Notes under the pieces: model-generated
Told to the model about the DNA's origin: nothing
The model's database searches: none
What the model saw: the letters and a program-made list of their open reading frames with translations, nothing else
Assembly: GCA_947561585.1 (NCBI GenBank)
Contig: CANNZV010002524.1
Span: 1-64,000 of the forward strand
DNA: 64,000 bases
DNA from: Caprella mutica
Taxonomy: Eukaryota > Arthropoda > Malacostraca > Amphipoda > Caprellidae
Direction: 5' to 3'
Position numbers and translations under genes: made by a program
Shown: piece by piece, positions 1 through 12,900 of the stretch
Numbering within the stretch: position 1 is the first letter of the stretch
How the letters are laid out: every line of letters begins with the position of its first letter

Positions 1-140
1 ATTGCCCGTGAGTCTGCTGTGCAATTGCCCGTGAGTCTGCTGTGCAATTGCCCGTGAGTCTGCTGTGCAATTGCCCGTGAGTCTGCTGTGCAATTGCCCG
101 TGAGGCTGCTGTGCAATTGCCCGTGAGGCTGCTGTGGAAT
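1..140. repeat. 23-bp tandem repeat, cut by the window edge
   Basis: About six head-to-tail copies of a 23-bp unit (ATTGCCCGTGAGTCTGCTGT plus GCA) run from the first base to about 140. The last copies carry GAGGCTG in place of GAGTCTG and the unit then degenerates. The left end lies outside the window. No gene is seen in it. Confidence 0.9.
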
Positions 141-839
141 TGCCGTGGTATAGGAATATCCGGGATGAATATCACAGGTTTATTAATGAATAAGAGCTCT
201 TTAACTTTATTAATAAATGTGCGCAAGTCCACCCGTGAATTAAAATATTCCCAGGGTGTTCTTGCGCATCTAGTATATTGGTTATATTTCAATAATCTAT
301 AATTATTATTAAAATCATTTTACATGACGTTAATCTGCAGTAAATTATGCGTATCCAACGTAAATTGCAATCAAATTGGAGCATAATTATCAACACTACA
401 GCATAGTTCGCGGAGATTCGATTCTAGTCCAAAATAATTATTTTGCTATAAAAAACATAGGTCTCTGTTTGAACACTTAGTATCTATATATACTTAATCT
501 TTTATGATTTTCGTGAAATTGATAGACTAGGGGGTTTAAGAGCTGCTCTTTCCAATGGTGTTGTCAGATTTGAAATATTTTCACATATTCGCCATCAATT
601 ACCGATGCGCAACTTCACCCGGAATGTTGAAGTGCGCAAGGCCACCCGGTCTGACGCTATATTATCAAGGTACCATTAGGAACAAGTTCTTACTTAGTGA
701 ATTGAATGATCTAAACATGTTTTGTTTACTTGTCACGCCACGTACTGAATTATGATGCAATATTGATAACAACTATAATGTCTATGATAATAATTATTAA
801 ATAGGTGGTAATAATTTCGATTCTGGTTAAATTGTTATA
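141..839. other. AT-rich non-coding stretch
   Basis: I see no conserved coding frame, RNA gene or clear transposon terminus here. The short ORFs in it look like chance. Confidence 0.5.
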
Positions 840-1369
840 TTACAAGAAGAATATAATTATTAGTTGGCCTATACAGTTTTTTCTTATATGATCGATGATG
901 TGAATCTGACTGATAATTTGGAATTTACCCTAAACTAATTTTTTCTTAATTTGTTGTACTGGTAGTACCTTTCAAGTTAGAAATATAGTTCAGAGTTTTA
1001 ATTTAATTGTTTTACCTGTTTTCAGTTTTAAAGGAAGATATTCGTTACATAATGAAGTAGGTACTAGTGGGTACTCATATAACTAAGTAGGTATACTATT
1101 TCTTCGTTGTAAGTTGCAACCTACTTACCTAGTTAGTTATTTGAGTACCTTCTTCATTGTGTAACTAATATCTTCCTTTAAAACTTAAAACAGGTAAAAT
1201 AATTAAATTAAAACTCTGACCTATATTTCTAACTTGAAAGGTACTACCATTACAATAAATTAAGAAAAAATTAGTTTAGGGTAAATTCCAAATTATCAGT
1301 CAGATTCACATCATCGGTCATATAAGAAAAAACTGTATAGGCCTACTAATAATTATATTCTTCTTGTAA
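840..1369. mobile_element. Foldback element with about 230-bp inverted arms
   Basis: The left arm begins TTACAAGAAGAATATAATTA at 840 and its reverse complement ends at 1369. The arms stay complementary for roughly 230 bp, including a block with CCTATACAG, a TTCTTATAT block and GGAATTTACCCTAAACTAA, and meet in a loop near 1070-1135. No ORF lies inside and no clear target-site duplication was found. The block GGGTAAATTCC...TCAG is shared with the elements at 2931 and 15909, so this may be a rearranged or paired member of that family. Confidence 0.8.
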
Positions 1370-2009
1370 TCTATTCATTATTCACACAAAGTTTGAATAA
1401 TGAATAAAAATTGATGTACCTATAAATTTACGTATAGTTTGAAGTGACCACATCTAATGCCCAATGCCCTAGAGAATCAAAATGTTTTAAATTAACGTAT
1501 AGTATGTTGTGGTTCTGATTTCTGAACCGTATACAGTGTGTCCGCTAAAAATGTATTCACTGCCATTGATTCTAAAAATTCATTATTTCATGATAATAAG
1601 TATAATATATTGGTACCATAGATACGTAGTCTTAGATTGATATTAATGAATTATAAATAGTACATATAAGATATACTTATACTTAGACACACTGTATATG
1701 CCCCCTCCCCCCTTGCATCACTGGAGGTGGGAAGGCGTGCGCTGTGCACCCCACCTCCCCTGATCACTAGAGAGAGGAAGGGGAGGCGTGTGCCGTGCAC
1801 CCCACTTCTAATGTGCCGTGCGGGTGCAATATGCCAAAGATTCCAGTGTGGACCTGCGTGACCCTACTGTGTAACATGGTCGGTACCTGACTTAAATGTT
1901 TATAGCCAAGATACATCCCAAGACTGCAAAAGATGCATGCATGAAGTTGTGAAGTTTATCTGGCGACTATAGAGGCCTTGAAATAAGTCTCCTGAATTAT
2001 CCGGTGACA
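1370..2009. other. Non-coding, with a GC-rich duplication
   Basis: No gene is recognised. At 1700-1805 a GC-rich motif ending in GTGCACCCCAC occurs twice in tandem, which stands out from the AT-rich surroundings. Confidence 0.45.
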
Positions 2010-2230
2010 ATTTTCAAAAAACAAAAAGCTGAAAAAACCCACACCATTAATTTCCAGTAATTTGACTGATCCAGCAACCTTTTCCAAATTTATCCACCGA
2101 AAATTAATGGTGACATAGGAATAAATAGCTGAAATTCCACCTACTTTGCCAGAATATTTTGGAATTTCAAAGAAGGATAAATTCCACAGACATGTCGGTG
2201 GAATTTACCATGAAATACAACCTGGGGCTT
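2010..2230. mobile_element. Degenerate MITE of the CCAGTCTGTATTT family
   Basis: This shares the internal sequence of the better preserved copies at 28770 and 62181: the block around CCACCGAAAATTAATGG, then a variant of CATAGGAATAAATAGCTG, TTTGCCAGAATATT and ATGTCGGTGGAATTTACC. Its outer end has decayed to CAACCTGG. It is an old non-autonomous element. Confidence 0.65.
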
Positions 2231-2339
2231 GTGCATGCTTTGCAAACTGGCCAGTTTTATTCTTTGATTGAAATATTTAATTTGCAATAGAAAGTGAAAT
2301 TGATCACAGAAGACTCAAAACTAGGTACTTAACCAGTCT

Positions 2340-2500
2340 GCAGAATATGGGACATTTTTAACATTTTCTGTGCGATTCGCGAACAATCCTTAATTTTCTC
2401 TTATATTTTAATGAGAACCGAAGCCAAAATAGAGCATTTCTTGGAGAACAGTTTACCAGTTCCTGCAGTCTGGGTACCTAATAATTTTATGGGAGCAAGT
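2340..2500. mobile_element. MITE fragment, CCAGTCTGCAGAATAAGGG family
   Basis: From CAGTCTGCAGAATATGGGAC to TTCCTGCAGTCTGG this matches, in the same orientation, the inner element at 28947-29089: shared GGGACATTTTTAACATTTT, AACAATCCTTAATTT and TTTCTTGGAGAACAGTT. No coding content. Confidence 0.65.
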
Positions 2501-2930
2501 AAAGATAATGGATCAGAAACGGACCAAGTAAATTTAACGGACCAGAAATTAAGCTAGTGAAGTTTAATGGACCAGAAAACTATATTTTAGTTTTAAAAAT
2601 ATTTGCTTTAGTTTTTTATGGATGAAAAACCTTTTAAATGATAATATTAATGATTATAGACCAGGTAATAAATAGATCATGTCCAAACTCAACATTTTAA
2701 TGGCAAGTTTGTGAGTTATTTTGAGCCCTTAAATTGCAAATGGTGAGAATTTATGATGATTTTATCATTTTGGAGAGAAATTCAGTGATACTTCAATATT
2801 TGGAGAGACAATGGAGAGTTCATGAGCCATACTATTTTACTTGGATTATACATTAATTTTGAATATTATATTAATTGAAAGAAAAATTTAAAAACGTAAT
2901 CCATTTTGAAGTTGTGAAGAACGAGTAGTA

Positions 2931-3249
2931 AGGGTAAGTTACCAATTATTGGTCAGTAAATTCAGTTCCACATCTTCGGACATATAAGAAAAAACGATTT
3001 ACCTAATTATAATTACTTCACTAGGATTGGGTGAGTAAAAACAACCAACCCAGATGGTTGTTTTTACTCAATCAATCCTAGTGAAATAGTTATTATTATA
3101 TCGTTAACTTTTTTCAGATCTTTACAAGCTTTTCACTGGGGTGCATGATCTTTACAAGCTTTTTACTGGGGTGCATGATCTTTACAAGATCCCTTTTTTT
3201 CTTATATGTCAGAAGATGTGGAACTGACTGATAATTCGGAACTTACCCT
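2931..3249. mobile_element. Palindromic MITE, GGGTAAGTT family
   Basis: Long inverted ends start GGGTAAGTT and finish AACTTACCC, with complementary CCACATCTTCGGACATATAAG inside. A central hairpin around 3030-3085 (TGAGTAAAAACAACCA and its complement) and a direct repeat CTTTACAAGCTTTT(T/C)ACTGGGG follow. TAA flanks both ends, consistent with a 3-bp duplication. A similar flanking sequence without the element occurs at about 12990-13060. Confidence 0.75.
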
Positions 3250-3347
3250 AATGTGGTATCTATGATTTCAAAATTATATTCTTATTCCAATTATTGGTCA
3301 AATATTTAATAATTTAACCAAGTAAAGATAACAGACTAGAAATGGAG

Positions 3348-3737
3348 CCAGTCTGTATTTGGTGCAGAAAATTCCTCTGACATTTTGAAAAAGCTGAAAA
3401 AATCCACCATAAGTTTAAAATAATTTGACAGATTGGTAGCTGATCCATCCAGTCTGCAGAAACTGGTAAAATGTTCATAGAGATCTCTTATTCTATTTGT
3501 AGCAAAGTTAATGTAAATATAGGAATTAATTCAGAATTGTTCTGAAAGAATATCCCAAATATCTGCCATATTCTGCAGAATAGTGATCCACCAACATTTT
3601 ATCCATTTTTCCGTCAAAAATTAATGCTATCAAAGGAATAAATAACTAAAAATCCACCAACTTTGCCAGAATATTATTTTCAATGGAGAAAAATTCTAGC
3701 GACAAGTCGGTTAAATTTACCATGAAATACAATCTGG
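3348..3737. mobile_element. CCAGTCTGTATTT MITE split by a second MITE
   Basis: The outer element starts CCAGTCTGTATTTGGTGCA and ends GAAATACAATCTGG. It is flanked by AAATGGAG and AAATGAAG, an 8-bp duplication with one mismatch. It is interrupted at 3449-3583 by a CCAGTCTGCAGAAACTGG...TTCTGCAGAATAG element flanked by TGATCCAT and TGATCCAC (7 of 8 match). Eight-base duplications point to hAT-type transposition. Neither element codes for anything. Confidence 0.8.
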
Positions 3738-5166
3738 AAATGAAGCAAGTAAAGATAACGGACTAGGTACCACTCTGGAAAATAGTAATACCTTAGGGCT
3801 TAGGCTAACAGATGAATTTTAGATAAATGCTGTGGATTATAGAATTTTTATTTATGTACTACAGTATTTTAAGGCTTGATAAACTCAAAGTCTCCAACAA
3901 AGTAATTAATTCTTCAGAAAAAACAACTTTTTCCAGAAGGGTCGGACTGTGGTCCGTTAACTTTACTTGCTAGTTGCTCCAGATTTTATGGGGGTAACAA
4001 TCCACCAGTCTGTAAAGTGTGGCTAACCTAGTGGTGCAAAAAAGGACAGTTTTTTATAGTTGATGTTTTTTTAATAGAAAACAGAAATCAGTGTTTATTT
4101 TACAAAAGTGTTTTTACCACGTTTTTTTACAAAAACTGGTTAGAATCAACACAAAGGAAACAGAAACTGAAGCGGTTCAGTACTGCCGCTGGTATCAGTG
4201 ATTTGGAAAGCGTTTGTTACTGGATACAGTCTGTACTGTACAAGTAGCAAAGCCATGGTGTTTTCGCATTCAACTGTTTAGTAAGATGTTTCTCTCCTCC
4301 AAGTTTGCTATTTGAATACGGATATCTAAAAATTGTTGATCTATGTTATCAACCTGGTGCATTGTTTTTGATGAGAACAATTCTTCTTTTTGTTCCCTCA
4401 TTTTATGGAGTCTGGTCAGAAATCAGAATACTACTTTGCTCTGCTGTTTTATCATTAAAATCACTAAGAATATTAACCTAAGATGTCACAGGATTTTGTT
4501 CAGAGTTGGAGTCCTGCGACTGTCTACTTCTTGTACCTGATATAATGGTAATGAAGATCTGAGATGGAAGTTCTTAATCGAAATCTTCCACCTCTCATGA
4601 CGACAGCCCTACAGGCACTGGCATTAATGCATATGTATGAAATCTTGGTGGGATCATAACCTTACGTTTGGCAATCGCAATGAGTGCATAATTGTGCATC
4701 TAGTAATCTTAGGAAAAGTGTTCAGTTTTACTTGAAATCTTCAAAAATGAGGCAAAATTATCTTGGCTCAGAATTATTGTAAAATTTTGGCTCATAAATT
4801 GGCTTAGAGTTTGCCAGCCTCTGAAATATGGTAATAAATGATTTAGTTAGCTATTACTTACATGTTAACTACCAAGAACTAATAGTTGCTGTTTTATTTA
4901 GTTAATGGTCTAACTTCTTTGCACATAGTAACCCTTTATCCTTTAACAAAGTTGCAAACATTTTCATACTCTGATTAAGTGACTAAACTAAATGTGATCC
5001 TTAGAACAGTAGAGGGTCAAGTTCTCATATTATATTTATTAGCTATTTTCAATCCAGAAATAAATTAATTAGCTAGTCAGTTTTTATAGGAATTTCTGTC
5101 TTCAGAAAGTTATTTTCATTTTTTCATCTCTGTGACAGTAGAAATTATTGACTATAGCTAAGCACC
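3738..5166. other. Non-coding DNA upstream of GLE1
   Basis: No gene or complete mobile element is recognised. The last few hundred bases should contain the GLE1 promoter and 5' UTR, but I see no decisive core promoter motif. Confidence 0.45.
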
Positions 5167-8100
5167 ATGAGCTTTGCTGTTGGTTGTGTCAAACCTTTAG
5201 AATTCAATGTCACAAGAGACCCAACAGCCTTGGATTCAATTTTGTTGGCTCTGAAGTCAACTTCAAAAGGAAAATTACAGTACCCGGAGCCTCATATTGT
5301 GAGTATTTTAAATGCTCTTGTTTATTCTTTCTTTTTAGGTATAATTGCTCGGATAAACACCAATTACATCACTATTTCTTAGGTTATAATTAATTGATGT
5401 TTTCCATCCTCAGGATCCATTGCAGGCAGAGATCTGTGATGCAAAGTATGTTGGAGACTTGGATCGTATCATTGGTGATCGTGAATTTGATAATGAGACA
5501 TCATTCTTTGACACTTTCGACCAGAAAGAAAACTCAATATTCCTTCAAGAGGATGATCAAGCTTTTAATAATGAGCAGTCAGACTTCAAGAGTGCTACAT
5601 TAGAGTACAGAAATACTGCTGCATCACCTCTGCCAAGGTATCATGATACATGAATATTATTTTCCAAGTGTAAATAGTTATTAATAGTCTTTGGTGATTG
5701 TCTAGTTAAGTTACAGCTAGCAATATAAAGCTGCTACCTACTTCTTGATAAGTAGCAAAATATAGCTTTTAGAATAGTTTATTGCTACCATCGACTAGTT
5801 ACCTGTAAATAATATGATTGAAGCTTAGTGTCATTATCTGAATTGTTACTCGTGACAAATTCTACCTAATGAAATTTAACAGTTAGCTAATGTTTTTTTT
5901 TACTTAGAATCACTGATTTTATTGTAACAATTCCTTGAAGAATGTTGCTGCCTCATTAGAATTCAGTCGATATTCTTATTTCATAGTATATCTAGGTATT
6001 AATCCTTGTTTGTAATCTTGCAGTCCTCCTGGTAGCCCCCATGAAAACTTCCCTCTCTTTGACGACACTAGTTTTGAAGACACCAGAAATGATTCTTCAT
6101 CGAGTGAACCATTGTGCAATATTGAGAACTTCCTTGCAAGGATGCAAATAGACAATGACAAGTCTGCAGCTGCTATTGCTGTGAGCTATTACAATGTTCA
6201 GAATTAATAGTCATATATTTCATTCATTATAATGGTTTCAAAATTTTCAACTGTTCATAACTAGGCTTCGATATTTTCTACATCCTTTATAAATATCTAT
6301 TTAACCATCAAAGTAAAATGTCTTGTGATCAGGATAGGGTGAAGAGGTACCAAGATGCCTATGTGGCACACATTGCCTCTATTCACGCTAGCGCTGTGTC
6401 GGAACTCATGCGATGTGAAGAACAACTCCGGCAAGAAGAGGAAGATGCACAATTAAAAATAGTACAAGAGCAACAAGAAATATTTCATGTCATCGAGGAA
6501 GAAGCTAATATCTTGATGTAAGTAATAAATATATAGATAAATAGCGAGACGCATATTACACTCTGAAGTAGATTGCTCATGTGATGTGCATTTCAATTTA
6601 TGAATAATAAGCTTTTGTTATTCTTCTTAACTCACCAGGGTTTAATATTTCAGGCTAAAATTTTAAATTATGCTTTAGTTAGTACTCAATAATCTGATAA
6701 TTTAATTGATCAATAGTTCAACACATATGTTATCATTTATCTCCTTGAAAGATTTGTGCTCTAAATTTGTGTTAGTGGTGGCTACACATTTAATACTACT
6801 TTGTAGAACTGTTTTTGAAGGTTTTTAAAGAAATTATGTTATTAAACAGAACCAATAAGGCTTTGGAAGCTGAAAGAAGGAAAGCTGAGGTTTTAGGGCA
6901 AATAGCTGAAATAGAAGAATTAGAAGAGATTCAATTGCAAAAGGAGATTGAGTCGAAAGATCTCGTCGAAAAAGTGAGTAATTGTTTATCAATCTTCTCA
7001 ACATTGTACTAGGTACCAGATCCTGCAATTTGGTCAGCTGGAGATTTTGTATTTTAAATTCTTATGACTGTTTTCTTTTTCAGGAGAAAAGGGACGATCT
7101 GATGTCCATTTTGAAAGATTCTTACAATCAATTTAGTACAGCTCTGGACCAGATGGTTAGAGAAATTAGGTAAGTTTCTCCTTAGTGGTTTATATTGATA
7201 ACTATTCTTAGTGGAGGAAAATGTTAACCATTTCATTTTGTCACAATTGACAATCAAACCAAATTAGTTGACTATTATTTAGTATGTATTTATCATAACA
7301 AATTCCCTGATGATCACAGAGAACACGGTAAATTGGAAATCCCACCGGAAGTTCCTGAAGAACTCAACAGAACTTTGCAGCATGGTGATGATGTTCTGAA
7401 GTCAGACCCCACAATTGATGACCTGGAGACAACTGTCCAGAAACTACAAAATGGCATGACTGTTGTCACTCGCATTAGGAGTATCATAAATGGTAGGTTC
7501 GAATCACGATGATTGCTGATCTATATTTGATTTTGTATGACAGTATAGCTATTATACTATTGTAAACAATAACAAAAAAATTAAGAATAAATAATGTTAA
7601 TACTGGTAATTTATTCTAGCTAATGATAGTTTCATAAAATAAAAGTTTCCATGTCTCCTTTCAAAGATACAAGAAATCAAGCTTCTAACGAAGCAGAAAC
7701 TCCAGTTGAAGAACAAAAAGAACCAACCATCACAGTGCAACCAGAGGTAACGGTTGAAAGTGTTCCCTCACCAACCATTGAGGTTGAAGCAATCACCGAC
7801 TCTCTCTCTCATTACAACCCTAATGCAGCTAAAATAATAGAGGCAGCAAAGGAGAACTTCAGTAAATTTGCTGAAATTCAACGCAGTGTTTCCAACATAG
7901 CAAATATTCTAACTACTCAAGACAGCAATATGAAGTCAAAGCTTCTCAGAGCACTCATTCTAGTGAATCAGTTCAGTCATGACTCATCTTCTAACAGACA
8001 GAAGCTTCACCAACTTATCAACCTACTTACTGGGTCTGTGTGCAATGCAGGCGGTGTTCAAGTTCGTGTTGATGATCCTAACGGTCCTGCTGCCATGTTC

Positions 8101-8739
8101 GTAAAAGAGCAACTATCTGTTAAACTTGTCTCTCTAGCTCATGACAAACAGGTTCAGAATCAAGCTGTTTATGCATCGCTCATGCTCAGGCTTTGGGAAA
8201 TTGATCCGATTTTGAAACACGTGTGCCTTCACCGTCTTTTTGTCATCTGCCCGTACCTAGTTCCATATGTACCCAGGCTAACAGATTACTCTACTAATGA
8301 AGATTACTACAAAGCATTGGGTTTCAGATATAAAGACGATGGAACAGTTGAGAAACTGAGTTCCTACCTAAAAAGAATGAGTGCCATTGGTCAATTATAT
8401 GGCAGACTCGTGTCTGTTGATGTTGAACTACCCACTGTATGCTTGGGGCTGGGGTGGGAATGGCTATCCAAGCTATTGCTTGTTCCTGCTCAATCAGCTG
8501 TGACGTGTGCTGTGTTGCAGGGATTCTTGAGCATGGCAGGAAACCGCTTTGTTAAAACATACGGACAACAGTTTCACAAACTCATGAGACACATCATTGA
8601 AGACTTTTACCCAATTCTCGAGTCCGTGACAGTAGAAGGAGGAGGAGCAGACTTAGGCTCTCTGAGAATGCTCTTAGATTCCTATGCTAAAAATGGCACC
8701 ATTCCACCTCCTTCAGAAGGCTACAGACCCTTAGTTTAA
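5167..8739 (+). CDS. GLE1: GLE1 nucleoporin, RNA export factor (8 exons)
   Basis: Exons 5167-5298, 5414-5637, 6024-6180, 6333-6517, 6850-6973, 7084-7169, 7320-7492 and 7646-8739 all have GT-AG borders with matching phases and join into 724 codons plus stop, close to vertebrate GLE1 in length. An acidic N-terminal part (to about residue 170) is followed by a Glu/Gln/Lys-rich coiled coil (about 175-300). The large last exon carries the GLE1 C-terminal domain, with hallmarks such as KLLRALILVNQF, GLGWEWLSKLL and TYGQQFHKLMRHI. In known systems GLE1 sits on the cytoplasmic face of the nuclear pore and, with inositol hexakisphosphate, activates the DEAD-box helicase DDX19/Dbp5 to release exported mRNA; it also acts in translation. 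The ATG at 5167 begins M-S-F-A-V and is the first in frame. The acceptor at 7646 (AAAAG) lacks a good pyrimidine tract; an upstream TTCTAG at 7619 would give a stop. Confidence 0.93.
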
Positions 8740-9995
8740 TCCTTTCTGTGAATATTCAAATTAGAATTGTCAATCTACCAATCATCAGTTAGCTAATTAA
8801 ATCTTTTATCCTCCAAATCGGAAAAAGAAGAGAGTTGTTTTAAATTAAATTATTAAGCTGACTCTCGACCATTTAAAGCATTAAATTGACCTGAGTTCTA
8901 ACCATGTTTCTTGTTTATTCCTAACGTGATTCAACAATCGGTCATGCCTTTAATTGTCCTTTCATTGCTAGAGAAATAGATTTATTTAGTACAAATCTCT
9001 ATAAAAGTCTACTAATAAACATTTGCACACAATTTTTATGATATTTGAACCTTACGATTTGAATGTTTAATCAACCGTTGGGTGTGAATTTTGTGTAACC
9101 TTTTGATCTAAACAGATTAATTTTATGAGGAAGTACTAAATGAATGGAAAAATGTTAACTTTCTCTTAACTTTCCGACGTACAAAATATTATCCTCCATA
9201 TTGATTAGTTAATATGATAACCAGTTTTCAGAATGATAAATGGTTATTAATCATTCAAAATTTTCTTGATGCTCAATGAAATATCCATATTATCAAGAGG
9301 ATAATTAAAATATCGAAATCACTTTAGTTCCTGATGATAATTGGACATCTTTCTATTTGAATGACCTAATCCTATAATTATTCAACATTGATATTTCAAT
9401 TACCCTCTTAAATATATCTTGTAACTATCTTTTGTTAATTAACGCGTCTACAGTGTTTGCTTCTATTACTTTAACAACTTTTAACTTCCTAGAGTAAGGT
9501 CGAAAGAATAACTTTAAAAATGTAGGTACATACTATTCCTAATCTTAGGTAATTCAATCAGCTTAGTAGGTAGTGAATCAAATACACTCTGATAGTTCAA
9601 AAACAGGTTTTCATGCTGAATACAATCACTAGGAAAATGAAAGTAAAGTCAAAAACTAGTTCCTTCAAAACTCAGAGCCATTTCATATCTTGGGTGCACT
9701 AGATAATTTATATGATTAAAATCTTAGAAAACAACGGTCATTGAGGGATGACTGTGGCGCAATTCTTAACGTATATGGTATATCATTGTCTATAGTTCAA
9801 ACATAGAAAACTATTTAACTGAAGTTCATCTTATAATTCAGGTCCCCATTACTCGAGTGCTTCATAACTCAGGACTTTTACTGTAGCTACTTGTGAAAAA
9901 TAATTCTGCGCTATTTCACGCTAGCTAAAAATGACAACTTTTAGGTAAGATTGTAGGTGACAAATTGATACGCTAAAGAAATCCGATGAGAAGCG
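8740..9995. other. Intergenic region between convergent GLE1 and TSEN2
   Basis: Both genes end into this AT-rich stretch, so it should hold both 3' UTRs and polyadenylation sites; an AATAAA lies near 9014 on the plus strand. No ORF, RNA gene or transposon terminus is recognised. Confidence 0.5.
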
Positions 9996-12900
9996 TTAAG
10001 AAATCTCTTCATCACTGTTAGTCTCTTTGCCTATCTTTCCTATCACCAGTCGTGTGAAGGGCATCAACTCCACCCTCATTGAGTCTATACAGGCCCTGAT
10101 GTTGTCCACTGAGCCTAGAGAAGGGGGCCTCAGAACCACACACAACATGTACATCTGAAACAGAACACAAATTTAAGGGGGAAAATCTAGCTGTGGTAGT
10201 AGATAGATCCTTTACCTGATATGACTAAGGTTAATTCCAAACATGGTAAATAGATTCGTTATCCAATTTGCTTTTCAATTATGACTTTTAATTAATAAAC
10301 AAGCGCCTCTTTATTAAAGTCAATAAATTAAAAATTTGTTAAGAAATAATTGCGTCAGAATAAATGTTTTACGATCCAATATTAGATGTCTTGTTTTATT
10401 ACCTTTGCAAATTTGCGGATGGTTATATTTTACCCGTCATTTATTTATCCTCTTGTTATTCGCATTACTGAAAAAGCATTCAATCAGATTAATTGAAATT
10501 TGGTGAATCGATTGGTCAATGTTCAGTAACCTTCTGGTAGAATTTTGGGAGCGACCCGGTCCAAGGTCATGATCATTTATATCTCAAAAATTATTGAAAC
10601 ATATTAAATGGAACTTTGTGGGACGGTTGGTCAATAAACAGGAACCAGTTTGTTAGATTCTGGGGGCGATTGGGTCAAAGATCAAGGTCAATGCCATTTA
10701 TACCTCAAAAAGTAAACAACCAAATTGTCTAAAATTTTATGGGACGATTGGTCAATGTCCAGGAACCATCTGGTAGGATTTTGGGAGTGATCCAGTCGAA
10801 GGTCAAGGTCATTTATGGGGTCAAGCAGGTAGATTGCAGCACACTAACTAACTGCGGCCTCTACCAACAGAAACATCATAGCTTCTAAAAATAAGAGTAA
10901 CTAGATTACGTGCAATCGGTAGAGCGAATACCTTCGCCGCCGCTGTTCCGTTTGTTACCAAAATCTAATAAACTGGTGACCAATCGCCTCACCAAGTTTC
11001 ATGCAATATGGTTACATAGTTATTGAGTTATAAATTACCTTGACATATGACCGGATCACTCCCAAAATTCTACCAGATGGTTGCTGGACATTGTCCAATC
11101 GTCCCATCAAATTGCAGAGAATTTGGTTCAATATTTTTTGAGTTATTGAGTTATAAATGGCCTTGACCTTGATCTTTGACCCGATCGCTTCCAAAATCTA
11201 ACAAAATGGCTCCTGTATATTGACCAATCGTCCCACCAAGTTTCATTTAATATGTTTCAATACTTTTTGAGATGTAAATGATCATGACCTTGACCTTTAA
11301 TCGGGTCGCTCCCAAAGGTCTACCAGCAAGTCACTGGACATTGACCAATCGTTTCACCAAATTTCAGGCAATTAGGTTGAATACTTTTTCAGTTATGCAA
11401 ATAACAATATGATAAATAAATGCCATCCGTAATATAACCTTCCAGCATTCTGCGAACGTAACTAGATTACGTGCACTCGGTAGAGCGCACACCTTCGCCG
11501 CCACTTTGATCCGTTCTCCCAAAATCTGATAAACTGGTAACTGGATAATGACCAATCGTACCACCAAGTTTCATGCAATATGGTTCAATACTTTTTGAGT
11601 TATTGAGTTACAAATGGCCTTGATCTTTGACCAGTTCGCTCCCAAAATTCAAGCAGATGGTTCCTGGACATTGATCAATCGTCCCATCAAATTTCATGCA
11701 ATATGGTTCAATACTTTTTGAGTTATAAATGACTATGACCTTGACCGGGTCGTTCCCGAAATTCAGGCAATTTGGTTGAACACTTTATCAGTTATGCGAA
11801 TAACGATGATAAATAAATAAATGCCGGATAAAATATAACCTTCTGCCAATTTGCGAAGGTAATAAACTATAGCATGCACTGCTCTTATTTTGGTAAGTAT
11901 GCAACATTTTTTTATGTAATTTCGGTTCAGAATGCTTTAGAGACTCTCTTGAGACGGCCGCAATTAAAAATTAAAGGGCCGCAATTTACCTGCGTGACCC
12001 TAACTCAAAAAGTATTGAACCATATTGCATGAAACTTGGTGGGACGATTAATCATTATCCAGTTACCAGTTTATTAGATTTTGGGAGAGAACGGGTCAAA
12101 ACGGCGGCGAAGGTATGCGTTCTACCGAGTACACGTAATTTAGTTACAATATTGAATTTTGGGAGATACTATATAGTAACAACTGTTATTATTCAAAGAC
12201 CCAACTTCTAGATGACCGAAAATCAATTTTTGAAAAATAATATTTTAAATTCAGTTCATGCAATATGAACAATTTTTTTTTGTATGAAAAGACATTATAC
12301 ATTGAAGACAAGAAGAATAAATAAAGACATAGATATGTAGGTGTAATAATCCCCAAGAACAATCATACTTCAGATCATACACATTAGCATCTTTGCCTTC
12401 GCAAATTGCAGAAGGTTGTGTTTTGGTCAGTACTTATTTTGTGTAATCTTGTTATTCGCATGGGTAACTCAAAAAGTATTCAATCAAATTGCCTGAAAAT
12501 TTGGGAACGATCCGGTAAAAGGTCAAGGTCATTTATAACTCAAGGATTATTGGATGGTCAAGGTCATACTATTACTTATTTCAGATAGGCTCACCTTCTT
12601 GACATTGCAAGCGTTCCTGTCAAGTGTGTTGAGGTGAGTAGACCTGGTGATGGTGTTTGCCACCAGGGGCTGTTTGGTGTCTGACATGAAGGCCTGAACC
12701 TTTATGAGGTACTGAGAGTGGTAAAAAGGGGGACCAACGGCGTAAAGAGCTGCCAGGGGGAGAAAAACTTTAATAATGGGAAAAAGAAAATACATTTTAC
12801 CTGATAATCTTAAATTATTTTTTGGAGCAAGTAAAGATAACGGACCACAAAACTTTTCTAGTTTTAAAAAATATTTGCTTTAGTATTTCATATATATACA

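Larger units (their letters stand above)
10401..12150 (-). mobile_element. Outer CCTTCGC repeat element in a TSEN2 intron
   Basis: Made of divergent units of about 115-125 bp containing TTGACC(T/A)TTGACC, CTCCCAAAATTCTACCAG, CCTGGACATTGACCAATCGT and CAATACTTTTTGAGTTAT, here read on the minus strand. The right end is GGCGGCGAAGGTATGCG near 12095-12115 and the left end lies near 10401-10430 (CTTTGCAAATTTGCGG). It is interrupted by the element at 10816-12000. Deleting that insert restores GGTCATTTATAACTCAAAA. It has no ORF and its class is unknown. Confidence 0.6.

Noticed and set aside
10900..10935. Possible tRNA (TCGGTAGAGCG resembles a D-arm/A box)
   Set aside because: No anticodon stem, T-arm or acceptor pairing could be found, and the motif recurs as the fixed start of a dispersed repeat.
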